Assembly (NCBI GenBank): GCA_040905245.1
Contig: JBBDRX010000038.1
Location: 1-45,474 of the forward strand
Origin: JBBDRX01 sp040905245
GTDB lineage: Bacteria; Bacteroidota; Rhodothermia; Balneolales; Balneolaceae
Length of the DNA stretch: 45,474 bases
Direction of reading: 5' to 3'
The number at the start of each line of letters is the position of its first letter. Positions within the stretch are counted from its first letter, which is position 1. Below, piece by piece: positions 24,754-34,237 of the stretch. Made by a program: the position numbers and the translations under genes. The notes under the pieces are model-generated. The model did no database searches. It was not told the origin of the DNA and worked only from the letters and a program-made list of their open reading frames with translations.

Positions 24754-24927
24754 TGAGATAACTTAGCAGACCCGAGCCATTTTTAAAAATTTCTAATCCA
24801 GACAAAATAGTGGCCGGAATGTGTCATCTCTACCAGATAAGAAGATTCAACGCGGTAAACGTTACATCATTTTGTTTAAAATCAGGACACTTGATCCCGA
24901 CTTGCCATACCATCCGGAAAAAATCGA

Positions 24928-26412
24928 CTATACCGAGTAGTTGGGAGCCTCTTTTGTGATATGTACAGAGTGAGGATGGCTCTCTTTATAGCTTGCCGCA
25001 GAAATCTGGACAAATTCTGCACGCTGCAACTCCCGGATGTTTGAAGAGCCGGTATATCCCATGGCTGCCCGAAGTCCGCCGGCCATCTGGTGTGCAACTT
25101 CATGAAGGTATCCTTTATAAGGAACACGTCCCTCAATTCCTTCCGGTACCAGTTTTCTGAGATCATCTTCCACATCCTGGAAGTAGCGGTCCTTCGACCC
25201 CTTGTCCATCGCTCCCAGGCTTCCCATTCCCCTGTACGACTTGTACTTCCGGGACTCATATATAATGGTCTCGCCGGGGCTCTCTTCAAGACCGGCAAAC
25301 ATCGATCCCATCATAACGGCATCGGCACCTCCGGCAATCGCTTTGGGGATATCCCCTGTCTGTTTGATTCCTCCATCGGCAATCAAACCAATTCCCTTCT
25401 CACGAGTAAACTCTGCCACTTCCATAACAGCTGACAGCTGTGGTACTCCCACACCTGTAACCACTCTCGTTGTACAGATGGAGCCGGGCCCCACCCCAAC
25501 CTTGACAACATCTACTCCGGCTTCAACCAGAGCTTCTGCTGCGGAACGAGTTGCAATATTGCCGCCGATCAGGTTCAGATCAGGCCACTTTTCCCGAATC
25601 GATCGGACCGTTTGCAACACACCAGCCGAATGCCCGTGAGCCGTATCGATCGTGATCACATCCACACCGGAATCGACCAGTGCCGAAACTCGGTCCATCG
25701 TATCAGGCGTTACGCCTACAGCCGCTCCTACCCGGAGCCGGCCCAGCTCGTCCTTGCAGGCATTGGGGAAATTCATCTTTTTCTCAATATCCTTGAAGGT
25801 AATCAGTCCAACCAGACGGCCATCCTTGTCAACGATGGGCAGCTTCTCTACTTTATGTGTCTGCAGTATCTCTTCGGCCTTCTCAAGATTGGTTCCTTCT
25901 GCGGCAGTTATCAGATTGTCCCGGGTCATAATGCTTCCGAGTATCTTGTCCACATAATGCTCGAAGCGCAGATCACGGTTTGTAACAATACCGACAAGTT
26001 TGTTGTCCCCCTCAACGATCGGAATTCCGCCAATCTTGTGTGTACGCATCAGCGACCGTGCTTCACGAACGGTCGCATCCGGGGGCAGGGTAACCGGATC
26101 GACAATCATCCCGCTCTCGCTTCGTTTCACCAGCCGGACCTGCTCTGCCTGTTCCGCGATCGTCATATTTTTGTGCAAGATAGCGATACCGCCCTCTCTT
26201 GCCAGTGCAATAGCCAGACGATATTCGGAAACAGTATCCATCGCAGCACTCAGAACGGGAAGATTCAACGTGAGCGACGGGGTCAGATCAACGGATGTAT
26301 CCACTTCACGAGGCAGAACTTCTGAAAAACCGGGCACGAGCAGGACGTCGTCATAGGTGAGCCCCTGTCGACTGATTCGTTCAAAGGGTGAATCATTCTG
26401 CATCTCTAACAT
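24928..26412 (-). CDS. guaB: IMP dehydrogenase
   Basis: 494 residues. Oxidises IMP to XMP with NAD+, the committing step to GMP. The TIM-barrel is split by two CBS domains (about 95-210, starting MIVDPVTLPPDATVREARSLM and IMTRDNLITAAEGTNLEKAE). The catalytic cysteine sits in GPGSICTTRVVTGVG, followed by the GGADAVMMGSMFAGLEESPGE nucleotide loop and the C-terminal GYLHEVAHQMAGGLRAAMGYTGS. A small unknown gene lies 67 nt upstream, and purB further up; the strong terminator at 26836-26874 suggests guaB has its own promoter. Confidence 0.98.
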   Translation of the reverse strand: MLEMQNDSPFERISRQGLTYDDVLLVPGFSEVLPREVDTSVDLTPSLTLNLPVLSAAMDTVSEYRLAIALAREGGIAILHKNMTIAEQAEQVRLVKRSESGMIVDPVTLPPDATVREARSLMRTHKIGGIPIVEGDNKLVGIVTNRDLRFEHYVDKILGSIMTRDNLITAAEGTNLEKAEEILQTHKVEKLPIVDKDGRLVGLITFKDIEKKMNFPNACKDELGRLRVGAAVGVTPDTMDRVSALVDSGVDVITIDTAHGHSAGVLQTVRSIREKWPDLNLIGGNIATRSAAEALVEAGVDVVKVGVGPGSICTTRVVTGVGVPQLSAVMEVAEFTREKGIGLIADGGIKQTGDIPKAIAGGADAVMMGSMFAGLEESPGETIIYESRKYKSYRGMGSLGAMDKGSKDRYFQDVEDDLRKLVPEGIEGRVPYKGYLHEVAHQMAGGLRAAMGYTGSSNIRELQRAEFVQISAASYKESHPHSVHITKEAPNYSV

Positions 26413-26479
26413 ACCTTTCGTTTACATTTCAACTAAGATATGAAAAATGCCTTCGAACTTCTCCCCCTTTTCCCATTTT

Positions 26480-26803
26480 TCAGAGACTCTTGACCCGGAG
26501 TGCAGAAACGGCCGTCTCCAGTCTGCAATCTCCCGCCAGAAAGAGGCGAACCCAATAATCGACTCGCTGCCGACGCTTCTGAACAAACGGATCGCAAGTG
26601 GAATAGACCCCTTCCAGCTCCTGTCGAAACGCCCGGATATCCTCTTTGATTTCAATAGCAAGTTCTTCAGGCAGATCTCCCCATCCCATCAGGTTCAATA
26701 CTTCTCTTACATCTCTCTCCTCTTGTCGGGCCTCGTGAAGAAGACGCTTCAAAAGTGGTTCTGCACTGTTTCGTTCGGAATGTTGTACTGTTGAGTGAAT
26801 CAT
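26480..26803 (-). CDS. Small conserved-looking protein, unknown function
   Basis: 107 residues, upstream of guaB. I do not recognise it. It is mainly helical and charged (LLKRLLHEARQEERDVREVL, then EELAIEIKEDIRAFRQELEG), with a C-terminal segment VYSTCDPFVQKRRQRVDYWV carrying one cysteine and aromatic residues. It has no signal peptide or membrane helix, so it should be cytosolic. It starts about 32 nt past the purB terminator, so it may begin a guaB transcript. The coding-like composition makes it more plausible than the alternative frame at 26422-26661. Confidence 0.6.
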   Translation of the reverse strand: MIHSTVQHSERNSAEPLLKRLLHEARQEERDVREVLNLMGWGDLPEELAIEIKEDIRAFRQELEGVYSTCDPFVQKRRQRVDYWVRLFLAGDCRLETAVSALRVKSL

Positions 26804-26835
26804 AACGGTCAGGTTTTGTTATTGTTCACTCACAG

Positions 26836-26874
26836 AATAAAGAAAGGGGATGACAACATAGTGTCACCCCCTTT
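26836..26874 (-). terminator. Rho-independent terminator after purB
   Basis: On the minus strand AAAGGGGGTGACA and TGTCATCCCCTTT (positions 26843-26874) form a 13-bp stem with one G-U pair and a 6-nt loop, followed by CTTTATT. It lies 30 nt after the purB stop codon and ends the operon from the upstream M48/murB side. Confidence 0.87.
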
Positions 26875-26903
26875 GAAAAAAATTCCCGGCAGACTCTTCT
26901 CCG

Positions 26904-28196
26904 CTATATACCGGCTCTGTCAAAGATTAAATCCACATTTTTGGTGTGGTGCTTCCAGTCGAATGCCGAGGCGATTTCTTCATCGCTCAGATACTCCCTG
27001 ATAGTGGTGTCGGCCTCGACCAGATCACGGAACGGCCGGTCCTCTTCCCAGGCTTTCATCGCCAGCGGCTGGACCGAATCATACGCCTTTTCACGAGACA
27101 ATCCTTTATCGATGAGCAACAAAAGCAGCCGCTGGGAGAATACCAGGCCCTGTGTCCGCTCCATATTGGCCTTCATATTCTCCGGGTAGACAATCAGTTG
27201 TTCAATGACCCCGGAAAACCGGTTCAGCATGTAGTCCAGCAGGATAGTGGCGTCAGGCAGTATGATTCGCTCTGCAGAAGAGTGGGAAATATCCCGTTCG
27301 TGCCACAGTGGGATGTTTTCATAAGCCGTAATCATGTATCCCCGAAGAACCCGGGAACACCCGGTAATATTTTCAGAACTGACTGGATTTCGCTTGTGCG
27401 GCATAGCCGAGGACCCTTTCTGTCCTTTGCGAAAAAACTCTTCCGCTTCTCTGAGCTCCGTTCGCTGGAGATGCCGAATCTCGACCGCCATCTTCTCCAG
27501 TGAAGAACCGATCAATGCCAGCACAGACATATAATGGGCGTGCCTGTCCCGCTGGAGTGTCTGTGTGGAGACGGGCGCCGGTGTAAGGCCCAGCAGATCA
27601 CAGGTATGCTTCTCCACCTCGGGAGGAATATTGGCAAATGTTCCCACCGCACCGGACAGCTTTCCAAACTCAACGCCATCTGCGGCCCGGCGGAAACGTT
27701 CCAGATTCCGCTGCATCTCTGCATACCAGAGGGCACACTTGATCCCGAATGTTACCGGTTCGGCGTGTACACCATGCGTTCGGCCCATCATCAAGGTATA
27801 TCGATGCACTTCCGCCTGTCCTTTCAATGCATCCAACATTCGTCGTATTCCTTTCTCTAACAGTCTGTTCGCCTGTTTCAGACGGACTCCCGTTGCCGTA
27901 TCTACTACATCGGTCGAAGTCAGGCCGTAATGGACCCACTTCTTTTCCTGGCCAAGAGACTCCGATACCGAACGGGTAAATGCCACCACATCGTGCCGGG
28001 TCTCCTTTTCAATCTCCTTGATTCGGGAAACATTAAAAGCCGCCTTATTATAAAGCAGGTCGACCTCCTTCTCGGGAATCCTGCCGATTCGGCTCCAGGC
28101 CCGGCATGCGGCCAGTTCAACATCGAGCCAGGACTGAAACTGATTCTGTTCAGACCAAATTTCGGCCATCTCTTCTCGTGAATAGCGATCGATCAT
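26904..28196 (-). CDS. purB: Adenylosuccinate lyase
   Basis: 430 residues. Catalyses two steps of purine synthesis: release of fumarate from SAICAR and from adenylosuccinate (to AMP). The fumarase/lyase signature GSSAMPHKRNP, together with TSTDVVDTATGVRLKQA and GRTHGVHAEPVTFGIK, and the C-terminal MKANMERTQGLVFSQRLLL identify PurB. The catalytic serine lies in the signature loop. Its stop precedes the terminator at 26836. M48 protease ends 42 nt upstream, so purB may also be read through from there. Confidence 0.98.
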   Translation of the reverse strand: MIDRYSREEMAEIWSEQNQFQSWLDVELAACRAWSRIGRIPEKEVDLLYNKAAFNVSRIKEIEKETRHDVVAFTRSVSESLGQEKKWVHYGLTSTDVVDTATGVRLKQANRLLEKGIRRMLDALKGQAEVHRYTLMMGRTHGVHAEPVTFGIKCALWYAEMQRNLERFRRAADGVEFGKLSGAVGTFANIPPEVEKHTCDLLGLTPAPVSTQTLQRDRHAHYMSVLALIGSSLEKMAVEIRHLQRTELREAEEFFRKGQKGSSAMPHKRNPVSSENITGCSRVLRGYMITAYENIPLWHERDISHSSAERIILPDATILLDYMLNRFSGVIEQLIVYPENMKANMERTQGLVFSQRLLLLLIDKGLSREKAYDSVQPLAMKAWEEDRPFRDLVEADTTIREYLSDEEIASAFDWKHHTKNVDLIFDRAGI

Positions 28197-28238
28197 AGCA
28201 TCAACTGATTTTTAAAGGTCAAGACTCTGTTTTCGGCT

Positions 28239-29729
28239 CTATTGTGCGGGAATTTTCAACCAGTCACCCGGTTCGACCCGGGTATCCAGTTCCATCTGAT
28301 TGATGATAGCAACGTCCAGCGGCTCAATATCCATCGGCAAAGACTCCGGCAGAAAAGACTCCAGTGTACCAGAGCGATCTGCCCGAAAAACTTTCAGCCG
28401 AACCGGTTCAACCCTGAGAATATCCGGATCTCTCAAACGGTCAAAAGAGCTCGAAACATGGACAAAGTCCTCCTCGAACTGCTCGAACTGCTCGAGGCCT
28501 GTGTAGCTCAGGAACCGATAGACCTGGCCGTCAAACGCCACCGAGTAGATGTGAAGTCTGACGGGTGTTCCGTCTTCCAGAGTCGCGTCGGCCACCGCTT
28601 CATAGGCCTCCCATTCTCCGCTGCTGAGTGTCGATCCCTGGCGCTGAACCTCAATCTGTTCATTGGACACCACCCGTTGAACCGATGCCTGTGGATCTGC
28701 TGCTTCGGAATCGATCGAAAAAATGGTGACTGCCTGCTGCTCAGGTGAAAGAAGAACAACCTGTGAAGGCTGGTTCACGACTTCCCATCCCGAAGGATAG
28801 GGAAAGAGAAACTCCATGTCGGGATGATAGAACTGTCCGTCCCGGGCAAATCCGTGACGGGGATTCTCCCCAAACATCAGTCCGTCAATCATTTGCATAT
28901 ACCGTTCTGTATTACGCTCGCGCTGCTCATATCCCATCTCCCTCCACTCTTCGGCCAGCCGGGGAATGGTCTGTTCCCGTTCGCCAGGATCGGGGTGAGT
29001 GGAAACAAAGTTCGGGACGGACTGGCCATGTGCTTCCGAAATACGCTTCAGTGTTGTGAAGAGCGCAGACCCCTCGGATGCATCATAACCTACCCGGGCG
29101 GAGTACTCGACCCCCAGACGGTCGGACTCCCGTTCGTTATCTCTGCTGTAACTCAGAAAAAGAAATTCAGCAGCAGTACTGCTCAGATTCATCAGAGACT
29201 GCCCCGGAAGGCCCAAAACCTCCTGTCCCAGCACAGCACCGCCCACTACTGCCACTTGCCCGATTTTCTGCCGGAGGGCCCGCTGAGATGCATGTCTTGC
29301 GGCCACATGTCCGATTTCGTGGCCCATTACAACCGCAAACTGGGCTTCATTGCTAAGGTGAGCCAGAATTCCCCGGGTAAAGTAGACATACCCCCCTGGC
29401 AGAGCAAAAGCATTGATCACCGGACTGTCCAGCAATCGAAAGGTAAATTCGGTCTGCCGGAACTGCTCATCCGTATCCGGACGCCTGAGGTGGCTCTCGG
29501 CAAGTACCCCCTCACCGATCTCTTCTACATAGGAACCAAGCTCTTCATCATCGTAAAGCCCGAACTGGGCCACAATTTCCGGATCGGACTCCCGACCCAG
29601 TTCAATCTCCTGCTGCCAGGAGTAACCAAAAGCACGCGTGGTGCCGGAAACCGGATTCTTCTGAATGGAACAACCCGAGACCAGAAGGAAAGCCAGGGCC
29701 GAAACAAGAATAAGGTTTTGATATCTCAT
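28239..29729 (-). CDS. M48-family metalloprotease lipoprotein with C-terminal LysM-like region
   Basis: 496 residues. The signal ends in LLVSGC with Cys20 lipidated. The peptidase active site is HEIGH at 137-141 (VVMGHEIGHVAARHA), with the third zinc ligand in the NERESDRLGVEYS helix. Such proteins (BepA/LoiP/YcaL-like) remove misfolded outer-membrane proteins. The last ~60 residues (VEPVRLKVFRADRSGTLESF to EPGDWLKIPAQ) look like a LysM-type or LPxTG-free module that might bind peptidoglycan, a guess. TPR repeats typical of BepA are absent. Upstream gene DUF2779 ends 50 nt before it. Confidence 0.9.
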   Translation of the reverse strand: MRYQNLILVSALAFLLVSGCSIQKNPVSGTTRAFGYSWQQEIELGRESDPEIVAQFGLYDDEELGSYVEEIGEGVLAESHLRRPDTDEQFRQTEFTFRLLDSPVINAFALPGGYVYFTRGILAHLSNEAQFAVVMGHEIGHVAARHASQRALRQKIGQVAVVGGAVLGQEVLGLPGQSLMNLSSTAAEFLFLSYSRDNERESDRLGVEYSARVGYDASEGSALFTTLKRISEAHGQSVPNFVSTHPDPGEREQTIPRLAEEWREMGYEQRERNTERYMQMIDGLMFGENPRHGFARDGQFYHPDMEFLFPYPSGWEVVNQPSQVVLLSPEQQAVTIFSIDSEAADPQASVQRVVSNEQIEVQRQGSTLSSGEWEAYEAVADATLEDGTPVRLHIYSVAFDGQVYRFLSYTGLEQFEQFEEDFVHVSSSFDRLRDPDILRVEPVRLKVFRADRSGTLESFLPESLPMDIEPLDVAIINQMELDTRVEPGDWLKIPAQ

Positions 29730-29779
29730 GGTTCTTTGGAATCGTGAATAAAAAAGAAGTTACGAGTTCCCGCAGATTA

Positions 29780-31648
29780 TTACGAACCCTGGTTCCAAAC
29801 AATCAGGTCTTCCCCGTCGTCCCATCCGGAAACTCGATCCCTCCAGTGAAGAAAAATCAATGCCATGGCCAGGGAGTCGACCGCACAATACCGTGAAAGG
29901 CTTCGATAGATCCGCCCGGCCTCGACTTCCCCGGCAAGCCCACTTCTCGCATAGAGCCAGGCGTACATGGCCGAAGGGCCGTCTCCAATCCCCTCCCCTT
30001 TACTTGTAATCCGTGAATAAGGATTGCAAACCGCATCCTCACCGGACCCTGCGAGAGTCATCTCCAGATCGGCAGCCCATACAGGATTCCGGCAGTAGGT
30101 GTTCAGATAGTCACTAATCTGCAGAACTGAAGGCAACACCTCTTTCAGGCTCAGTCCCTCTCTCATGGATCGGTTGATATAGAAATCCCGAACCAGCCGG
30201 CTCAGATCCAGAAATTGCACTTGCTTCTGCTGGCCGCGGTCGAGGAAACGTTGCCCCAGTTCTAACGCCAGCTCCGAAGGCTGCTCCAAACCCTCATTCA
30301 GTTGTCCAAAAAGCCGCCTAAGTGCCTGCTTTTCGTACGGGGAATAGTGAACAATGGTTCCATACGACAGTTCCGGAACCTCCAGCAGAGACTCTGCAAA
30401 CAGGCAGCGGGTTGAACCGTCCCGGCTCTGGTCGAGCCAGTGAACATGCCGGAGGTCTCCGTTCTTCTGTAGTGTATGGCAGGAAAACTGAAACAAAACT
30501 TCCTGGTACGGCCGATCATTCCGGAAAAGCGGCACAGGAGACGAAGCGGCTTCAAAATCGACAAAATGAATTGGATACTCCAGATTTCGAATCGTCTCGC
30601 CCAATTCCGGTTTGTACCATTCAAGCGGAATCGATGCGCCCCGGGAAGCCAGTAGCTGAACCGACCTCCGATCCTCAATCGAAAATTGATTTTCACTTTT
30701 CTGATCGAGCTGCCCGAACGACTGAATCGTCCCGACAAGCGGAACCTCTTTCTGAAGCAGATGGCCGGCTTCGACCGCATGCCGGTTTCCCTGACCGATC
30801 AACTCGTAAGCATGGGGTTCTGCCTCGGGCGTCTCCGGCTTCTGCCGGGACCAGCAGCCGCCCCCCTCCATGGTTTCAGACTGGCGAAACACACAGTCCC
30901 GACAGGCCGGCGTCACCTGAAAAGAAGCCATAATCTCCTTCTCCAGATATGCTTCAAGACGCTCCATTTGCGCCGAAAAAGGAATCCCATGGAAAAAAGG
31001 ATGGATTGATCGGGACTCATGACTTTTCATCAGCTCCCCGGTCGCTTGCGTTGCCTCCACCTCTGTCAACAAACCGTTCAGCTGATCCGGCTCTACCCTG
31101 CCTTCAGCGACACGCGTCAGCAGATGATCTGTCTTCGCCAAAAATTTCCGGGTGGGAAAGCAGAGTTTCGATGAGACCGAAAGTTCAGGCCATACATGAT
31201 GGATCATCCATCTCTTGTAAGCCGCTTCCCGAAGATAGACAAGCAACTTGCCCGATGCAGGCAGCCCCCCGGATAGTGACCGCCTTCCAGACCTCCAGAG
31301 GCGACCGTGAACCTGATAGAGCACAACATGGTCGACCCGGCGTATCATCAACGGAATTCTGCATCGAAACCGTCCCCGAACAACAACCCCGCCACTGATC
31401 ACTGTCTCCGGTTTTTCCATCCACTCACGGGTTTGTCCGGCTGCAAGGGACACATCCCGGCCGGCCACATTTGCGCCGGGATGACAGTGGTCCAGCACCC
31501 GGCTGAGCTGAAGCTTGACAGCCGGGCGAAACCGATCTGCTCCCCTGCGATTCAACCCCTCGTCCAGAAGATAAAACGCCTTCAGAGGGCAAGAGAAAAT
31601 TTCCCGTACCAGATACCCGTTTATGTCTCCAGTAGCCGTATCAGTCAT
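29780..31648 (-). CDS. DUF2779-family protein: Fe-S cysteine cage plus RNase-H-like domain, catalytic N-terminus degenerate
   Basis: 622 residues from the ATG at 31646-31648 (the frame extends to 31663). The N-terminal part resembles Cas4/AddB-type PD-(D/E)XK nucleases: FSCPLKAFYLLDE at Cys20, then three cysteines at 249, 252 and 265 (ACRDCVF, GGGCW) that could hold an iron-sulfur cluster. But the usual catalytic Asp and E-x-K motif are not seen; the matching strand reads VVLYQVHGRLW. The C-terminal domain has HFVDFEAASSPVP (Asp364, Glu366), EVLFQFSCH and HYSPYEKQALRRL, an RNase-H-like exonuclease pattern. Its start overlaps the murB stop by 8 nt (ATGACTGA). Function unknown; DNA processing or repair is a reasonable inference. 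Confidence 0.85.
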   Translation of the reverse strand: MTDTATGDINGYLVREIFSCPLKAFYLLDEGLNRRGADRFRPAVKLQLSRVLDHCHPGANVAGRDVSLAAGQTREWMEKPETVISGGVVVRGRFRCRIPLMIRRVDHVVLYQVHGRLWRSGRRSLSGGLPASGKLLVYLREAAYKRWMIHHVWPELSVSSKLCFPTRKFLAKTDHLLTRVAEGRVEPDQLNGLLTEVEATQATGELMKSHESRSIHPFFHGIPFSAQMERLEAYLEKEIMASFQVTPACRDCVFRQSETMEGGGCWSRQKPETPEAEPHAYELIGQGNRHAVEAGHLLQKEVPLVGTIQSFGQLDQKSENQFSIEDRRSVQLLASRGASIPLEWYKPELGETIRNLEYPIHFVDFEAASSPVPLFRNDRPYQEVLFQFSCHTLQKNGDLRHVHWLDQSRDGSTRCLFAESLLEVPELSYGTIVHYSPYEKQALRRLFGQLNEGLEQPSELALELGQRFLDRGQQKQVQFLDLSRLVRDFYINRSMREGLSLKEVLPSVLQISDYLNTYCRNPVWAADLEMTLAGSGEDAVCNPYSRITSKGEGIGDGPSAMYAWLYARSGLAGEVEAGRIYRSLSRYCAVDSLAMALIFLHWRDRVSGWDDGEDLIVWNQGS

Positions 31649-32708
31649 GAAGAGACCCGACAATTGTCACCTCCCGATCCAGATCGATACCGAACATCGA
31701 CAATACCTTCTCCCGAACCTCTTCCGAGAGCTGATAAACCTGTCTGCCGGTCGCCCCTCCGTAGTTCACAATCACAAGGGCCTGTTTCGGATAGATCCCC
31801 ACAGCCCCCTTGCGATACCCCTTCCATCCTGCCTTTTCAATAAGCCATCCGGCCGGAACCTTTACACGTTCCTCATCGACCGGATAAAAGGGGACATCCC
31901 CGAACTCTGTCTTCAGCTGCTTCAGCCGCGCCTGATCAATGACCGGGTTCTTGAAGAAGCTGCCGGCATTGCCCACACTGGCCGGATCCGGAAGTTTACT
32001 CCGGCGGATCTCTACCACAGCCCGACAGACTTGCTCCGGAGTCGGATTCTCAATGCGTTGCTCCTCAAGCCAGTCGGAAAGAACCCGATAGCTGTATTCG
32101 ACACGGTGATGTCCCGGAAGTGTCAATCGCAGTACGACCGAAACGACGAGATAGCGCCTCATCTCCAGCTGTTTGAACACGCTGTCGCGATAGGAAAACC
32201 CACACTCTTCCGCCAAAAACGTACGGAATACGCCCTCTTCGAGATCAAACGCCTCCAGAGAGTGAAACCGATCCTTCAGTTCAACTCCATAAGCACCGAT
32301 ATTCTGAATCGGTGCCGCTCCAACCGTACCGGGGATCAAAGCAAGATTCTCGATTCCTCCCCAGCCATTCGATACAGCATGCTGTACCAGCTCATGCCAC
32401 CGGTTTCCAGCACCGGCACGAACCAGGACCTGCTTCTCGTTCTGCTCTACAACCTGAAGAAATCGGATTTGATTGTGCAGGACGAGTTGCTGAACCGGTC
32501 CCACAAAAAGAATGTTGCTCCCCTCCCCGAGAACCAGGCAGCCGGAGTCCAGAAATCCTTTCTGATGAAGACGAGGCAACAGACCAACATGATCGACCGC
32601 AACAAATCGCCTGGCCGGTACAGAGATTCCCATGGTATTGAACGGAAGAAGATCTACGTCCCGCTCGGAGGAAAGCTGGTTTTTCTGTTCATCCGGCCAC
32701 TTGTTCAA
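31641..32708 (-). CDS. murB: UDP-N-acetylenolpyruvoylglucosamine reductase
   Basis: 355 residues, type I MurB by length. It reduces UDP-GlcNAc-enolpyruvate to UDP-MurNAc using FAD and NADPH, an early cytosolic step of peptidoglycan synthesis. FAD-binding LGEGSNILFVG, then LALIPGTVGAAPIQNIGAYG, the SYRDSVFK arginine, the catalytic serine in VGNAGSFFKNPV and the C-terminal REVTIVGSLHD glutamate are present. It overlaps the gldE-like gene by 4 nt upstream (ATGA) and the DUF2779 gene downstream by 8 nt. Confidence 0.97.
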   Translation of the reverse strand: MNKWPDEQKNQLSSERDVDLLPFNTMGISVPARRFVAVDHVGLLPRLHQKGFLDSGCLVLGEGSNILFVGPVQQLVLHNQIRFLQVVEQNEKQVLVRAGAGNRWHELVQHAVSNGWGGIENLALIPGTVGAAPIQNIGAYGVELKDRFHSLEAFDLEEGVFRTFLAEECGFSYRDSVFKQLEMRRYLVVSVVLRLTLPGHHRVEYSYRVLSDWLEEQRIENPTPEQVCRAVVEIRRSKLPDPASVGNAGSFFKNPVIDQARLKQLKTEFGDVPFYPVDEERVKVPAGWLIEKAGWKGYRKGAVGIYPKQALVIVNYGGATGRQVYQLSEEVREKVLSMFGIDLDREVTIVGSLHD

Positions 32709-34102
32709 AGCTCTTTGTCGTCTTTTTTGAGATTCTGATTCGATAATAACCGAACCCGAAGCTTCTTGACACGGTTATTTTTTACAGAATGAACGGTTAA
32801 CTCAAGGCCCCGATAGGCCAGTCGTTCTCCCACATTGGGAATTCGTTCCGTAAGATGGTACACCAGGCCGCCGAGAGTTTCGTACTCATCGTCACCCGAT
32901 GTGATCTCACGCTCCAGAATCTCCTCCATATCGTCCAGGTCGATGCGCGCATCGAACAGGTAGATCCCGTTTCGAAACCGGGTATAAAGCTTCTCTTCCA
33001 GTTCATCATACTCATCCCCGATCTCTCCGACGATCTCTTCAAGGATGTCGTCCAGTGTAACAAGTCCCTCGGTACCGCCATATTCGTCCACAACAATTGC
33101 CAGGTGGGTCTTTTCCTGCTGAAAATCTCTCAAAAGATCGTCAAGTTTTTTAGTAGCGGGGATAAAAAGCGTCTTTCGTGCGATCGTTTTCCAGTTGATC
33201 GTTGTCACGTCCAGATCCGAATGGATATAAGGTAACACATCCTTTGCATAGATCACTCCCAGAATAGAATCCAGATCGTTCTCGTGGAGAGGCATCCGGG
33301 AGAACCCCTTCTCCCGGATGAGGTCCATCACATCGCGCAGTGTGTGATCCACGGATACAGCCACAATGTTCACCCTGGATGTCATGATCTCACGTACTTC
33401 CGTGTGCCCGAATTCGATTACATTCTCGATAATCTCCCGCTCATCCCCATGAATGGAACCGGATCGTTCCCCCACTTCTGCCATGGCACGGAGGTCTTCG
33501 GTTGTCATTCGGTTACTGGGGCGAGGCAGGCGGCGTTCCAGAGTCATGGTACTTTCGGCGATCAGCTTCGCCACCGGTTTCAGAAGGATAAAGTGAAAAT
33601 AGATAAATCCGGCATACCGACGGGTCATCTTCAGCGGGTTGTTGATCGAAATGATTTTTGGAGTGATCTCGCTCACAATCAGTATCGTGAACGTTAGTAC
33701 CACGATTTCGATCGCATAGATCACCAATTCGGGCAATCCTACGGATTCAGCGACCATTCCTGTTGCTGCAGCAGCCATCACCGATGTAACGATATTGGCA
33801 AAGGTATTTCCGATGAGAATTGTAGCGAGAAGCCGCCGGGGCTTCTCCAGCATCCGAATCACTTTCACGTCCCGCCCGCCAGGTGCCTGATCACGGTCCA
33901 GCTTGTCCATCTGATTCACCATGGAGAAAAATGCCACCTCCGATCCGGAGAAAAAAGCACTCAGAACAAGGCCCAGGACAATAATAAACAGATAGAGAGA
34001 AAGAGAGACGTAGCTTATCGGATCAGCAGATTCCATAAATCCGCTTTCCAGAAAAAAAGCGAAATCAAACTGGCTACTCGGAGGTTCGTCTAATCGTTCC
34101 AA
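32705..34102 (-). CDS. GldE-like CorC/HlyC-type membrane protein (DUF21 + CBS)
   Basis: 465 residues. Four membrane helices of the DUF21/CNNM domain (about 31-55, 92-113, 125-146, 163-180) include the motif FFSGSEVAFFS. Two CBS domains follow (EIMTSRVNIVAVSVDHTLRDVM and KTLFIPATKKLDDLLRD), then the CorC_HlyC domain (RFRNGIYLFDARIDLDDMEEI to RVRLLSN). Related proteins transport or sense magnesium/cobalt. Position right after ssb matches the gldE gene of gliding Bacteroidota, but gldD does not follow and no other gliding gene is seen, so gliding cannot be inferred. An alternative start is Met23 at 34036. Confidence 0.88.
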   Translation of the reverse strand: MERLDEPPSSQFDFAFFLESGFMESADPISYVSLSLYLFIIVLGLVLSAFFSGSEVAFFSMVNQMDKLDRDQAPGGRDVKVIRMLEKPRRLLATILIGNTFANIVTSVMAAAATGMVAESVGLPELVIYAIEIVVLTFTILIVSEITPKIISINNPLKMTRRYAGFIYFHFILLKPVAKLIAESTMTLERRLPRPSNRMTTEDLRAMAEVGERSGSIHGDEREIIENVIEFGHTEVREIMTSRVNIVAVSVDHTLRDVMDLIREKGFSRMPLHENDLDSILGVIYAKDVLPYIHSDLDVTTINWKTIARKTLFIPATKKLDDLLRDFQQEKTHLAIVVDEYGGTEGLVTLDDILEEIVGEIGDEYDELEEKLYTRFRNGIYLFDARIDLDDMEEILEREITSGDDEYETLGGLVYHLTERIPNVGERLAYRGLELTVHSVKNNRVKKLRVRLLSNQNLKKDDKEL

Positions 34103-34237
34103 TAACGCTTCATTGATTGAAAGGTAGTCTCACATCGGACCGGAAGAGGGGAACACCTCTCCGGGGCCTTCTGCAAGGTAGGCAATGTGCCGGAAACATT
34201 CCGGCCCGGTACACACGCCCGACAACCAGATAACAGG

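Noticed and set aside
25612..26325. 237-residue plus-strand frame
   Set aside because: Antisense to guaB; no domain.
28470..28505. Short direct repeat of ctcgaactg
   Set aside because: It lies inside the M48 gene and just codes a repeated EQF motif.
31623..32738. 371-residue plus-strand frame
   Set aside because: Antisense to murB, which has all catalytic residues; no protein-like character in the frame.
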